A program made the position numbers and the translations under genes. The notes beneath the pieces were generated by a model. That model was not told where the DNA came from, did not search any database, and was given only the letters and a program-made list of their open reading frames with translations. A stretch of 64,000 bases of DNA from contig JBGSHM010000031.1 of NCBI GenBank assembly GCA_041752235.1, forward strand, positions 1-64,000, in the 5' to 3' direction. This DNA is from SpSt-398 sp041752235. Its GTDB lineage: Bacteria > Bacteroidota > Bacteroidia > Chitinophagales > Chitinophagaceae. Positions 44,002 to 52,504 of the stretch are shown here, one piece after another. Positions within the stretch are counted from its first letter, which is position 1; each line of letters starts with the position of its first letter.

Positions 44002-44049
44002 GTTGGATGTTAGTTGTTGTTTACAAACATCCAACATCTAACATCCAAC
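44002..44049. repeat. GATGTTGGATGTT word hairpin after the PorU-like gene
   Basis: The 18-base arms 44002-44019 and 44032-44049 pair with one mismatch. The vocabulary is the same as at 6413-6468. It lies 10 bases after the stop and just before the hscA promoter. Confidence 0.65.
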
Positions 44050-44059
44050 TTCTCCTCCG

Positions 44060-44067
44060 TATCTTTG
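44060..44067 (+). promoter_or_regulatory. -7 element (TATCTTTG) of hscA; likely leaderless
   Basis: An exact TAnnTTTG match ending 6 bases before the chosen hscA ATG (44074). This supports that start over the upstream in-frame one and predicts a transcript with almost no leader. Confidence 0.6.
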
Positions 44068-44073
44068 CCCCCT

Positions 44074-45942
44074 ATGGCAAAGATCGCTATCAACATTGCA
44101 ACAGGCAGCCTGCAAAAAGAAGAAATGATCGTGGGGATTGACCTCGGAACGACCAATAGCCTTGTTGCGATCATTCATCCTGAAACAAAAAAACCCGTCG
44201 CACTTCGCGAACATGATTCCTCCTCCCTGGTACCCTCCGTGTTGCATTTTGATGAGACCGGAAACATTACCGTTGGAGAACCCGCCAGGCAGTTTCTGAT
44301 CAGCGAGCCGGCAAATACTATTTTTTCTGTGAAAAGGCTGATGGGTAAATCTTATAATGACATCCGTCAGAATGCTTCCTTTTTTACGTATAAAGTTTTT
44401 GATGACAATACAGACAGTCTTGTCAAGATTCAGGTAGGAGATCGCTTCTATTCCCCCGTTGAATTGTCTTCCTATATATTGAAAGAATTAAAATCACGCG
44501 CCGAGCATATTTTAAAAACGCCGGTTACCAGGGCCGTGATCACGGTTCCTGCTTACTTCAATGATGCCCAACGACAAGCCACCAGGGACGCCGGGAAATT
44601 AGCTGGACTTGATGTATTACGGATCGTCAATGAACCCACAGCGGCCAGTCTCGCCTATGGGTTGGGTTTGAGCCGTGAAGAATCAAAGACCGTTGCCGTG
44701 TATGACCTGGGTGGTGGAACATTTGATATTTCTGTCCTGCGCATAAACGGAGGCATTTTTGAGGTACTGTCCACCAACGGGGATACCTATCTTGGCGGGG
44801 ATGATCTTGACCAGGCCATTGTCAGACATTGGCAACAGGCATTGGGTATTACAGATGCTGAAATTCAATTGCACAAAAGCCTCGCGCAGGAATTACGCCT
44901 CAAAGCAGAAGAAGCCAAAAAAGCGCTAAGTTTCTCGGATGAATTTACAGGAGAAATTGGAGGAAGCCCCGTGGCTCTTTCCAGAACTGAATTTGAAAAC
45001 CTGGTTATGCCACTGATTGAGAAAACCATGACCTGTTGTGCCAATGCGTTGCGTGATGCCGGACTTACTTACAAAGAGATCAATGAAGTGATCATGGTGG
45101 GTGGTTCAACCCGAGTGCCATTGGTAAAAAATAAGGTGAGCCAGTTCTTTCAACGTCCTGTACACGACGATCTAAATCCCGATGAAGTGGTAGCCCTGGG
45201 TGCAGCAGTACAAGCGGATATACTGGCCGGGAATAACAAAGACATTCTGCTACTGGATATCAGTCCTCTTTCATTGGGTATTGAAACCATGGGGGGATTG
45301 ATGGACATACTCATACCCCGCAACTCCAAAGTGCCTTCCAAAGCCGGACGACAATACACGACCCAAAAGGATGGACAATCAGGTATGCGCATCTCTGTAT
45401 TCCAAGGGGAACGTGACCTGGTAAAGGATAACCGCAAACTGGCTGAATTTAATCTAACCGGAATACCAGCCATGCCAGCCGGTCTTCCCAAAGTGGAAGT
45501 GAGTTTCCTGATCAATGCCGATGGGATACTCAATGTAACGGCCAAAGAATTACGGAGTGGTGTTTCCCAAAGTGTGGAAGTAAAACCACAGTACGGATTG
45601 ACCGATGAAGAAGTGGAGCGGATGTTGATGGAATCCATCACCCACGCGAAAGAAGATATGCAGGTTCGCGCCCTGGTTGAAGCCCAAACAGAAGGCAAAC
45701 AGATACTGGATACAACAGCGGCTTTTTTAGAGAAGAACGGATCCTTATTGACCGCTGAAGAAATTGCCCAAACCCGTTCAGCCATGCAAATACTACAGAA
45801 TTTGCTCAATACAGGCACCAAAGATGAGATACAGAAAAAGATCGAAGAGCTGAATGAGATATCACGCCCTTATGCGGAACGGGTGATGGACACCGCTATA
45901 AGCAAAGCCATGGCAGGGAAGAATATTCAGGATTCATTGTAG
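44074..45942 (+). CDS. hscA: Fe-S protein assembly chaperone HscA
   Basis: A 622-residue Hsp70 of the HscA branch, which releases iron-sulfur clusters from the IscU scaffold with co-chaperone HscB. The ATG at 44074 follows the promoter box directly. 'IVGIDLGTTNSLVAI' (phosphate 1), 'RAVITVPAYFNDAQRQATRDAGKLAGLDVLRIVNEPTAASLAYG', 'AVYDLGGGTFDISVL', and 'VMVGGSTRVPLVKNKV'. The substrate-binding domain begins near residue 370, and 'DISPLSLGIETMGG' is HscA/DnaK-typical. It is shorter at the C-terminus than DnaK. No isc or hscB gene is adjacent. Confidence 0.93.
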   Translation: MAKIAINIATGSLQKEEMIVGIDLGTTNSLVAIIHPETKKPVALREHDSSSLVPSVLHFDETGNITVGEPARQFLISEPANTIFSVKRLMGKSYNDIRQNASFFTYKVFDDNTDSLVKIQVGDRFYSPVELSSYILKELKSRAEHILKTPVTRAVITVPAYFNDAQRQATRDAGKLAGLDVLRIVNEPTAASLAYGLGLSREESKTVAVYDLGGGTFDISVLRINGGIFEVLSTNGDTYLGGDDLDQAIVRHWQQALGITDAEIQLHKSLAQELRLKAEEAKKALSFSDEFTGEIGGSPVALSRTEFENLVMPLIEKTMTCCANALRDAGLTYKEINEVIMVGGSTRVPLVKNKVSQFFQRPVHDDLNPDEVVALGAAVQADILAGNNKDILLLDISPLSLGIETMGGLMDILIPRNSKVPSKAGRQYTTQKDGQSGMRISVFQGERDLVKDNRKLAEFNLTGIPAMPAGLPKVEVSFLINADGILNVTAKELRSGVSQSVEVKPQYGLTDEEVERMLMESITHAKEDMQVRALVEAQTEGKQILDTTAAFLEKNGSLLTAEEIAQTRSAMQILQNLLNTGTKDEIQKKIEELNEISRPYAERVMDTAISKAMAGKNIQDSL

Positions 45943-45950
45943 TGGTTTTT

Positions 45951-46056
45951 ACCGCTAAGGCGCGATGACGCAAAGGATCGCTAAGGACTAAAAACTTTCT
46001 CTGCGTAACTCTGCGTTCTCTTGTTCTCTGCGGTGAATCATGTTCTCTGCAGTTAA
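45951..46056. repeat. Degenerate mixed word repeat between convergent hscA and membrane-protein gene
   Basis: It starts ACCGCTAAGGCGCGATGACGC and continues with CTCTGCGTAACTCTGCGTTC...CTCTGCGGT, mixing the ACCGC and ACAGAG vocabularies. The arms pair loosely. The stop codon of the downstream minus-strand gene lies in its last bases. Confidence 0.5.
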
Positions 46057-47726
46057 AACTTCCTCTTAAACCCATCCTCCAATTCCTCTCCTCTAAATTC
46101 AACCCCCTCCATTTCATCCGGCGTACAAGGCAAGAGATTCCAGCTACAGCCCTCTTGTTCCAAGGGCTTGTATAATTTTCTTCCCTCTTTTTCTATCACC
46201 TGTCCGGAGTTTTTCATGAAAGGCCCTGCGGGAATAAGTGTATGTTGATAAACCTGATCCTTCCATCCTCTAAATCCTGAATAAAGAATGATCAGGATGG
46301 CAGGCAGGACCAATAGAAATGAATTTTTTTTCCTTACCCATTTTAAATCAGGCAAAGGAATTTTTCCGCTAAATGCTGCAAGGATCAGGCCCGTGATGAA
46401 AGCATATCCAAATCGTGGATCCGGAGCGATAAACCACCAGAAGAGAAGGCCAGTGAAAGATACCAGCCATAACCTTCCATATTCTTCGCGAAATAGTTTG
46501 CTTTGCAAACGGATCAAAGAGAAAAGGAGTGCCACCAAGGTAAGCACCATCATCATCTTGTCAGGTATGGCTAAATGTTTCCACCAAACAGGGATCCATT
46601 CTTCAATACGTGCGGTTGAACCATTCATCGCCTCTTGCGCATTGCCTTCTCTATACCCACGGGCATAACCGGTTACATAATCCTGCATGTCGAGTAACTC
46701 ACTTTTCGGAGGCTTCCAATCTACATTTACCCAATCCATGCTATCTGTAGGAAAGAAAGGATAACCCGAACTGATGGTATTCCTGGCCAGTGTTCCACCC
46801 AATAACAATAAAGCAATGCAGGAAACATACAGGGTCTTTGGCACAGATCGATAGGAGAGTCGGGTAAAGGAATAAAGGGCCAGCACCATGATTGGTAATA
46901 CCGACCATTTTATGGTCAATGCATAGAACCCAAACAAAATGATCAATGCGTGAACGGACAATTCATTCTCCACCTTTCTTTTTGACAACAACCAAAAAAT
47001 AACCCAGCAAACCAACACCGCCATAAAATCCGGATGGGTGGAAGCCGCCGTTAAGCGCACCAGGGTTATTGGAAAAAGGGAGATACCCAACCAGGCCAAC
47101 CATCCCAGGAGAGAAGAAAGATCTTTTTGGAGAAAGGCTCGATTGATATGATCGATAAGAAAAAGGAAATACCAGCTCAGTACAGCCACAGGCAGGAACA
47201 CCAATCCGTTCCCTTTTGCAGGAAAAAGATCAAATAAGGCGATGCAGACAAACCAGGAGTTCTGCAATCCAAGCCGGGGCTGCAAATGAACAATACCCGG
47301 GACGGCCTTATAGGTTTCTATCCATTTGATCACGGGGGCATGATAGCCCAGTGTATCTGGGTGGATAATAGGAGGAGCAGATAAGATAAGCGCCATCAGC
47401 AATAAGGCGCCAAACAAAATCCACGCACCGGTTGAAAAACCAGAAAAGAGCGTACGAAAAGGATTTACCAAGGCAGGGATGCCTTTTTGGTAGATCAACC
47501 AGATCAGGGGTAAAAGAAACAAGGCTTTAATCCATAATGTACCAAGTGGAAGAAACAGGGAAAGGATCGTGGCCGTCATGGAGACCATAATCAAACCAGC
47601 CAGGGAAATGATAGCCGGATGTGCCAATACAGGGGAGCTGGCGAAAATTCTTTTTCCAAAAAATAAATCACCCCAGCTATAACAAACCAGTGTGATGATC
47701 AATATGGAAATGAAGGTGACTAACAT
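46053..47726 (-). CDS. Polytopic membrane protein, GT-C-like (module B)
   Basis: A 557-residue protein with about 12 hydrophobic segments, of the kind seen in lipid-linked sugar transferases (GT-C) or the LIC_10190-type membrane proteins of surface-glycan loci. The ATG at 47726 avoids overlap with the upstream gene; an ATG 24 bases earlier is also possible. The C-terminus is soluble and Cys-containing ('QEGCSWNLLPCTPDEMEG'). It is the last gene of the second [GT2 - methyltransferase - membrane protein] module. The acceptor is unknown. Confidence 0.7.
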   Translation of the reverse strand: MLVTFISILIITLVCYSWGDLFFGKRIFASSPVLAHPAIISLAGLIMVSMTATILSLFLPLGTLWIKALFLLPLIWLIYQKGIPALVNPFRTLFSGFSTGAWILFGALLLMALILSAPPIIHPDTLGYHAPVIKWIETYKAVPGIVHLQPRLGLQNSWFVCIALFDLFPAKGNGLVFLPVAVLSWYFLFLIDHINRAFLQKDLSSLLGWLAWLGISLFPITLVRLTAASTHPDFMAVLVCWVIFWLLSKRKVENELSVHALIILFGFYALTIKWSVLPIMVLALYSFTRLSYRSVPKTLYVSCIALLLLGGTLARNTISSGYPFFPTDSMDWVNVDWKPPKSELLDMQDYVTGYARGYREGNAQEAMNGSTARIEEWIPVWWKHLAIPDKMMMVLTLVALLFSLIRLQSKLFREEYGRLWLVSFTGLLFWWFIAPDPRFGYAFITGLILAAFSGKIPLPDLKWVRKKNSFLLVLPAILIILYSGFRGWKDQVYQHTLIPAGPFMKNSGQVIEKEGRKLYKPLEQEGCSWNLLPCTPDEMEGVEFRGEELEDGFKRKF

Positions 47727-47730
47727 TTGG

Positions 47731-48462
47731 TCATTTTCTTCCGGTAACAATTACCGATAACCCAATCCGGGAAAGGCTGATCTTATCCAGCCATTTTGCC
47801 AGGGGCACCAACCGGTTGAATAAAGATAGTTCGCTGCTTTCTAAATTCCTTTTGCCCATTATTTTTCCCAACACCGCCCACCCGGCAACACCCAGGGCAT
47901 TGAAGTACCGTGCTTTTTCTACTGTATAGCCTTGGTGTTGAATCAAACGGGAAAGCCTTTTTCGGGTGTACCGGCGAAAATGCCCCAGTTCTTTATCATA
48001 CCGGCAATACAGCCATTGATAGGCAGGGGTTAGTACAATGACCTTGCCACCTGGTTTCAGTAGAAAATGAATATGTTGAAGGGCGATATCATCCCGCTCA
48101 ATATGCTCGAGTACGTTGAGCAGAAACACTGTGTCAAATTCCCCCGCCAAATGGGCATATGTTTTTTTGAAATCCATATCCGCCAAATCGATGGACAGGA
48201 TCTGCCGGATCAGGGAAGAGGACCCAAATTGTTGTTTCAGGTGTTTGAGATAATGGGTTTCCACATCCGACAAAGTGAGTTCGAACCGGTCACGCACCAG
48301 AAAGGAGGAAATATTTCCAATACCACTTCCGATTTCGAGGATACGTCCCTGCAGATCGGGTTTGATCTGCTGATACATCCATTCATTGAATTGGGGCGCA
48401 CGCGCGATCACCTGAAGGGTATCCAGTCCGGTTTGGTCTATCCGTTCGGCATTTCCCATCAT
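47731..48462 (-). CDS. Class I SAM-dependent methyltransferase (module B)
   Basis: A 243-residue protein. The start at 48462 overlaps the upstream GT2 stop (ATGATG), giving translational coupling. 'GRILEIGSGIGNISSFL' is the SAM site, 'LLNVLEHIERDDIAL' is motif post-II, and 'LLKPGGKVIVLTPAYQWLY' motif III. It shares with the module A methyltransferase the pattern 'ELGHFRRYTRKRL' and the layout of its C-terminal third, so the two are paralogues. It may methylate a lipid-linked glycan or lipid (inference). Confidence 0.82.
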   Translation of the reverse strand: MMGNAERIDQTGLDTLQVIARAPQFNEWMYQQIKPDLQGRILEIGSGIGNISSFLVRDRFELTLSDVETHYLKHLKQQFGSSSLIRQILSIDLADMDFKKTYAHLAGEFDTVFLLNVLEHIERDDIALQHIHFLLKPGGKVIVLTPAYQWLYCRYDKELGHFRRYTRKRLSRLIQHQGYTVEKARYFNALGVAGWAVLGKIMGKRNLESSELSLFNRLVPLAKWLDKISLSRIGLSVIVTGRK

Positions 48463-49175
48463 GACCGGGAGATGAGGTTGTATTTTAAAATACAGTACAT
48501 GGACCGGAAGCCATCGGGCCAACGGATCTTTTTGCCATCCTGGTAAGTACGTCCGTAATAGCGGATTCCTGTTTCATAAATACGTACACCCGAAACCCGA
48601 CTGATCTTGGCGGTTACTTCGGGTTCAAACCCAAAGCGGTCCTCCACCAGGCGAAGGGACCGAAGTTGATGCGTGCGAAACATTTTATATCCCGTCTCCA
48701 TGTCTGTCAGATTAAGCTGGGTAAACAGATTAGACAGGAAGGTCAGGAATTTATTTCCGATGGTGTGAAAGTAAAAGAGGACCCGATGTGGGCCTGTACC
48801 CATAAAGCGGGAACCAAAAACAACATCCGCCTTATCATCCAGTATCGGTTCAAGCATGAGTTGAAGATCACGGGGGTCATATTCAAGATCTGCATCCTGG
48901 ATCACCACTACATCACCACTCACCTTTTCCAATGCGGTACGAATACTGGCACCTTTTCCCCGGTTAACAGGATGATGACAAAGAATGAGGGGCAGGGCAG
49001 GATTTTGGGCCACCAGATTTTCAATTTGTTCTTTGGTGCCATCATGGGAACCATCGTTTACCAGAACGATCTCCCGCTCCACACCGGCAGGAAGCTGCGC
49101 CGCCAATACTTTTTGCAAGGCGGGTGCAATGAGTTTTGCTTCGTTGAAACAGGGGATGATGATGGATAATTTCAA
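48459..49175 (-). CDS. Glycosyltransferase family 2 (DPM1-like, module B)
   Basis: A 238-residue GT-A-fold enzyme with no membrane segments. 'SIIIPCFNEAKLIAPAL' at the start, 'IVLVNDGSHDGTKEQIENL', 'GKGASIRTAL', and the DXD-type 'VIQDADLEYDPRDL' (about residues 92-105). Then 'VVFGSRFMGTGPHRVLFYFHTIGNKFLTFLSNL' and 'METGYKMFR', both typical of dolichyl/polyprenyl-phosphate sugar synthases. It likely charges polyprenyl phosphate with a sugar for the partner membrane protein. Confidence 0.88.
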   Translation of the reverse strand: MKLSIIIPCFNEAKLIAPALQKVLAAQLPAGVEREIVLVNDGSHDGTKEQIENLVAQNPALPLILCHHPVNRGKGASIRTALEKVSGDVVVIQDADLEYDPRDLQLMLEPILDDKADVVFGSRFMGTGPHRVLFYFHTIGNKFLTFLSNLFTQLNLTDMETGYKMFRTHQLRSLRLVEDRFGFEPEVTAKISRVSGVRIYETGIRYYGRTYQDGKKIRWPDGFRSMYCILKYNLISRS

Positions 49176-49224
49176 AACGTCTGATTAGGACTCAAAGATG
49201 ATTGATTTTTTCCTTTTATCCGCA

Positions 49225-50715
49225 CTATTCCCTGAACCGGTAGATCTGTTGACCATGAAGCAAGGTGTCGGGTGTATAATGGGAAAGGGACTGACCCCAA
49301 AGGGACTCAAATTTTTCGTTCACAGGTATCAACAAGTACCCGATCCGACCATTTTTCAAGTCACGCTTAAGTCCGGTATAGTCAAAATTTCCATCCGGAA
49401 GGGTACAACAATCCACCGCATCAAAATTGGGAACGGCGGATTGAGAAGGAAACAGGTTCTTAAAGAAATTACTATTCTGATGCCCCAGGTCCAATACCAA
49501 TCTGTCTCCTAACCGGGGTTCCAGCAGGTCCCGGATCTGTTTTTGTTCTTCGTACCTGACCTTTTTTTCTGCCCTGTCCTGAATAAAGAATAAATACCCT
49601 TGGGCCATCACATGAATAAAAAACAACAGGAACAAGGGCATGAACCAACGGAGGGCTTTGAATATTTCTTCTTCTTTTTTGGTAGACAGCCATTCAGCAA
49701 GAATCAGGGTGCCAATCAAGAAACTTTCATGAAAATATCCAGGGGTAGAGCCCCATTTCAAGCTTGTGCCCAGACTAAAAAGGGTTTGCAGGAGAAACAC
49801 CATGGCCAGGGCCCGCTGATCACTCTCCTTGTTATTTTTCACACGCCGCAAGGCAAGCAGGAAGGGAAAGTAGAGCAATAAAATCCAGAGCGAATCAACA
49901 CTGCGTTTGAATACATGCACATAAAACCAGGCGGGGTCAAGATGATTACTGATACCGGTAAAGGTGTGGTCAAGCAAAAAGGTATTTCCCCGTATGCGGA
50001 TATAGTAGGTAAAAAACAAAACTATAAATCCGGTTGTCAACAGGAAATAGGGAAGCATTCGTTTCTTTTCTCCGGAGAAAAAGAGCCAGGAGAGAACAAG
50101 TACCGGTAGCATTAATCCACTTTGTTTGGAGAAGAGGGCCGCTGCGGTCAGGAATGCCACGACACCGATACGTAACAAGGGCCGGGATTGCCTGTCGGAA
50201 TACAAAAAGAAAAACACGGCCACATAACAGAGCAGATACAGGCTGTCTACCCGAGAAAGCGTATAGCCAAGATAGGTCAGCAATAACCCTGTGATCAATG
50301 TAGCTGGGAAAGCTATGGAGCCGTTGATCCCTTTTTTAACGCGGATAAGCCGATATAGCAGGAAAAGAGTAAAGAGATCACAGGCCAGGGAGAATGAACG
50401 ACACAACAAGTAAATATGAATAGGATCGCGTGTGTCTATCGAAAACAGGTTACCCAACCCAATACAGAACGAGTAATAAAGTGGAGAATAGGGATTGACC
50501 GCATAGGGGGCCGCTTCGGGGTCAGGATAGATTGGAAAGCCATTCATGCCCCGGATCACCGCATAAACAAAATTATTATCGATCCCACCGATCTCCCCAT
50601 TGTAGGAAAAGATCAACAATACCCTGTACAGGAGCCATCCCAGTGTAACCAGGGCAAGGCCCAGATGTAGCGGGGAGTACCAGGAATTTGTTGATCGGTT
50701 TACAATCGGGTTCAT
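49225..50715 (-). CDS. Polytopic membrane protein, GT-C-like (module A)
   Basis: A 496-residue protein with about 11 hydrophobic segments and a short soluble C-terminus. An early luminal region contains 'IGGIDNNFVYAVIRGMNGFPIYPDPEAAPYAVNPYSPLYYSFCIG'-type sequence, whose acidic residues suit a GT-C catalytic loop (inference). Together with the GT2 and methyltransferase genes upstream it forms module A. It does not look closely related to the module B membrane protein beyond topology. Confidence 0.68.
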   Translation of the reverse strand: MNPIVNRSTNSWYSPLHLGLALVTLGWLLYRVLLIFSYNGEIGGIDNNFVYAVIRGMNGFPIYPDPEAAPYAVNPYSPLYYSFCIGLGNLFSIDTRDPIHIYLLCRSFSLACDLFTLFLLYRLIRVKKGINGSIAFPATLITGLLLTYLGYTLSRVDSLYLLCYVAVFFFLYSDRQSRPLLRIGVVAFLTAAALFSKQSGLMLPVLVLSWLFFSGEKKRMLPYFLLTTGFIVLFFTYYIRIRGNTFLLDHTFTGISNHLDPAWFYVHVFKRSVDSLWILLLYFPFLLALRRVKNNKESDQRALAMVFLLQTLFSLGTSLKWGSTPGYFHESFLIGTLILAEWLSTKKEEEIFKALRWFMPLFLLFFIHVMAQGYLFFIQDRAEKKVRYEEQKQIRDLLEPRLGDRLVLDLGHQNSNFFKNLFPSQSAVPNFDAVDCCTLPDGNFDYTGLKRDLKNGRIGYLLIPVNEKFESLWGQSLSHYTPDTLLHGQQIYRFRE

Positions 50716-50745
50716 TTTCGATGGTTTTGATTTTTCAAGTACCTA

Positions 50746-50795
50746 AGAGCTAAGAGCCAATAGCTAATACCTATTAGCTATTAGCTATTAGCTCT
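50746..50795. repeat. TAGCTATTAGC word hairpin at the module A methyltransferase stop
   Basis: The 24-base arms 50746-50769 and 50772-50795 match in 22 positions with a 2-base loop. The methyltransferase stop codon (50788-50790) is inside arm 2. It lies between the methyltransferase and membrane-protein genes of module A, on the same strand. Confidence 0.7.
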
Positions 50796-51495
50796 TCTCC
50801 CAGATCCCCAAAATACTTCTTCCCCGCCAATATCGGGTCAACTTATCGAAAACCTTTGACAGGGGCACGATCCTTTTATCCCAAAATTGAATCTGGCCAA
50901 GTGAAGGGTAAGGTTTTTTGAGTATCCACTTATTTCCTACTGAAAGGAACATGCCAAACATATCCAGGAAGCGTAGTTGGATCAATTTCATTTCTGCTGG
51001 AGCAAGCGCACACAATGTTTTCCGATCATATCGCCGGTGATGTCCGATGGCACGATCGAATGGACTGTATAAAGAAGGCAGGGCAGGGGAGAGAATGATG
51101 ATCCGTCCCCCGGGGTTCAATTTTCCAATAGCCTGTTTGAATTCTGCCTGATCATCTTCAATATGTTCCAATACATCAATGTACAGAATGGTATCAAAGG
51201 TGACATTTTCCAGGTCTTTCAATGTTCCTTCTTTCACCTGGGTATAATCGGGAAATTGTCCTGCCCCTTTTTTTTGTTTTAATCCATTCGCCATTTCCGG
51301 ATCCGGTTCCAATAAGATCCATTCGGTAACGTCTGACGTGATCAGATAGGGTGTAGTTCCTCCCAATCCGGCGCCTACCTCCAGCACTTTTCCTTTTATG
51401 TGTGGTTGTATCATCTGACCCAGATAGGATTTCCAACGATGGGCCTCCTGGAACAACGCGAGTTCATTACCTGGATAATGGAGTGACTGCGCCAT
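50788..51495 (-). CDS. Class I SAM-dependent methyltransferase (module A)
   Basis: A 235-residue protein. SAM site 'GKVLEVGAGLGGTTPYL', 'LYIDVLEHIEDDQAEF', and 'KLNPGGRIIILSPALPSLY'. 'AIGHHRRYDRKTL' and a C-terminal 'VFDKLTRYWRGRS' match the module B paralogue in position. It begins 2 bases after the GT2 stop. The last codons (AAG AGC TAA) are formed by the word hairpin that follows. Confidence 0.82.
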   Translation of the reverse strand: MAQSLHYPGNELALFQEAHRWKSYLGQMIQPHIKGKVLEVGAGLGGTTPYLITSDVTEWILLEPDPEMANGLKQKKGAGQFPDYTQVKEGTLKDLENVTFDTILYIDVLEHIEDDQAEFKQAIGKLNPGGRIIILSPALPSLYSPFDRAIGHHRRYDRKTLCALAPAEMKLIQLRFLDMFGMFLSVGNKWILKKPYPSLGQIQFWDKRIVPLSKVFDKLTRYWRGRSILGIWEKS

Positions 51496-51497
51496 AT

Positions 51498-52433
51498 TCA
51501 GGTATTTATTTCTCCGGTAAGGTCGGTATAGTGCAGAGCGGGAATGAATTTACGTTGTGAACCAGAGGAAAGAAAAAGGAACAACGTAAACAAGGATAAG
51601 AGAAAACTTTGCAACAGCACAATGACCAGCGAGGACATAATGGTGGAGGCCCAACCAGGAATAGCCAGGTCGGTGAACCAGCGAATACCGAGAATGATAC
51701 CGATTCCCAACAGGGTAAGACCAATCATGATCAGGGAGAATACCAATAATCGGACAGCCACTTTTTCTACAAAAACAGAAATGGCGCCGAGTCCGTGCAA
51801 CAGCAGGTCACCAAAACTCATTTTCGATTGTCCTGCCAATCGTTTCCCTCGTTGAACAGGAATTGAGCGATAGGGCAGGTTGGATTTCATGATCGCTGCC
51901 GGCAGATGATTGACGATCTCTGCAGAATAAACCAATCGGTCAACCATGGGCCTGGGCAGATAAAGAAAATGGCCAAAGGAGATGGATCTTCCGGTCAAAC
52001 AACGAAAAAGAATTTTATAGAAGAAATAAAATAAGTTGAAACCAAGGCTAACCTGTCTGCCTGCTCTGGATGCAAATACAATCTGTGCATTATCGGCAGA
52101 TCCCTCGATCAAGCGGGGAATATCGGATGGCAGGTCCTCGCCATCCCCATCTAAGACGATCACCCCATCGCTGGCAATATAATGATGGATGAACGAGAGG
52201 CCTGTTGCAATGGCTTTTTGGTGACCCACATTGGTGTGCAAATCAAGTTTTGAAAATGGGATAGGTCCAAGCGGAAATTCAGGGGCTGGTTCGATGGAGC
52301 CGTCATTGACCACCAGAATACGATATTCCCGCTCCGAATCCTGGGAAAGATCCGTTTCCAGGGTTTTTAAAAGAGCACCCAGGGCCTTCCAATCATTGTA
52401 AACAGGTATGAGTATGACGATCCTCTTCATCAT
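51498..52433 (-). CDS. Glycosyltransferase family 2 with two C-terminal membrane helices (module A)
   Basis: A 311-residue DPM/GtrB-type enzyme. 'VILIPVYNDWKALGALLKTL', 'ILVVNDGSIEPAP', 'HQKAIATGLSFI', and the DXD-like 'VIVLDGDGEDLPSDI' (about residues 94-107). After the catalytic domain come two hydrophobic segments, 'LLVFSLIMIGLTLLGIGIILG' and 'TIMSSLVIVLLQSFLLSLFTLFLFL'. Such proteins make polyprenyl-phosphate sugars or anchor in the membrane next to their flippase. First gene of module A; divergent from an acyltransferase. Confidence 0.87.
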   Translation of the reverse strand: MMKRIVILIPVYNDWKALGALLKTLETDLSQDSEREYRILVVNDGSIEPAPEFPLGPIPFSKLDLHTNVGHQKAIATGLSFIHHYIASDGVIVLDGDGEDLPSDIPRLIEGSADNAQIVFASRAGRQVSLGFNLFYFFYKILFRCLTGRSISFGHFLYLPRPMVDRLVYSAEIVNHLPAAIMKSNLPYRSIPVQRGKRLAGQSKMSFGDLLLHGLGAISVFVEKVAVRLLVFSLIMIGLTLLGIGIILGIRWFTDLAIPGWASTIMSSLVIVLLQSFLLSLFTLFLFLSSGSQRKFIPALHYTDLTGEINT

Positions 52434-52504
52434 GCAAGATAAAGATACTCAGATGGATCAGAATATGACATATTTCTTTAATTTCCCTGCATTAACTATT
52501 CATC

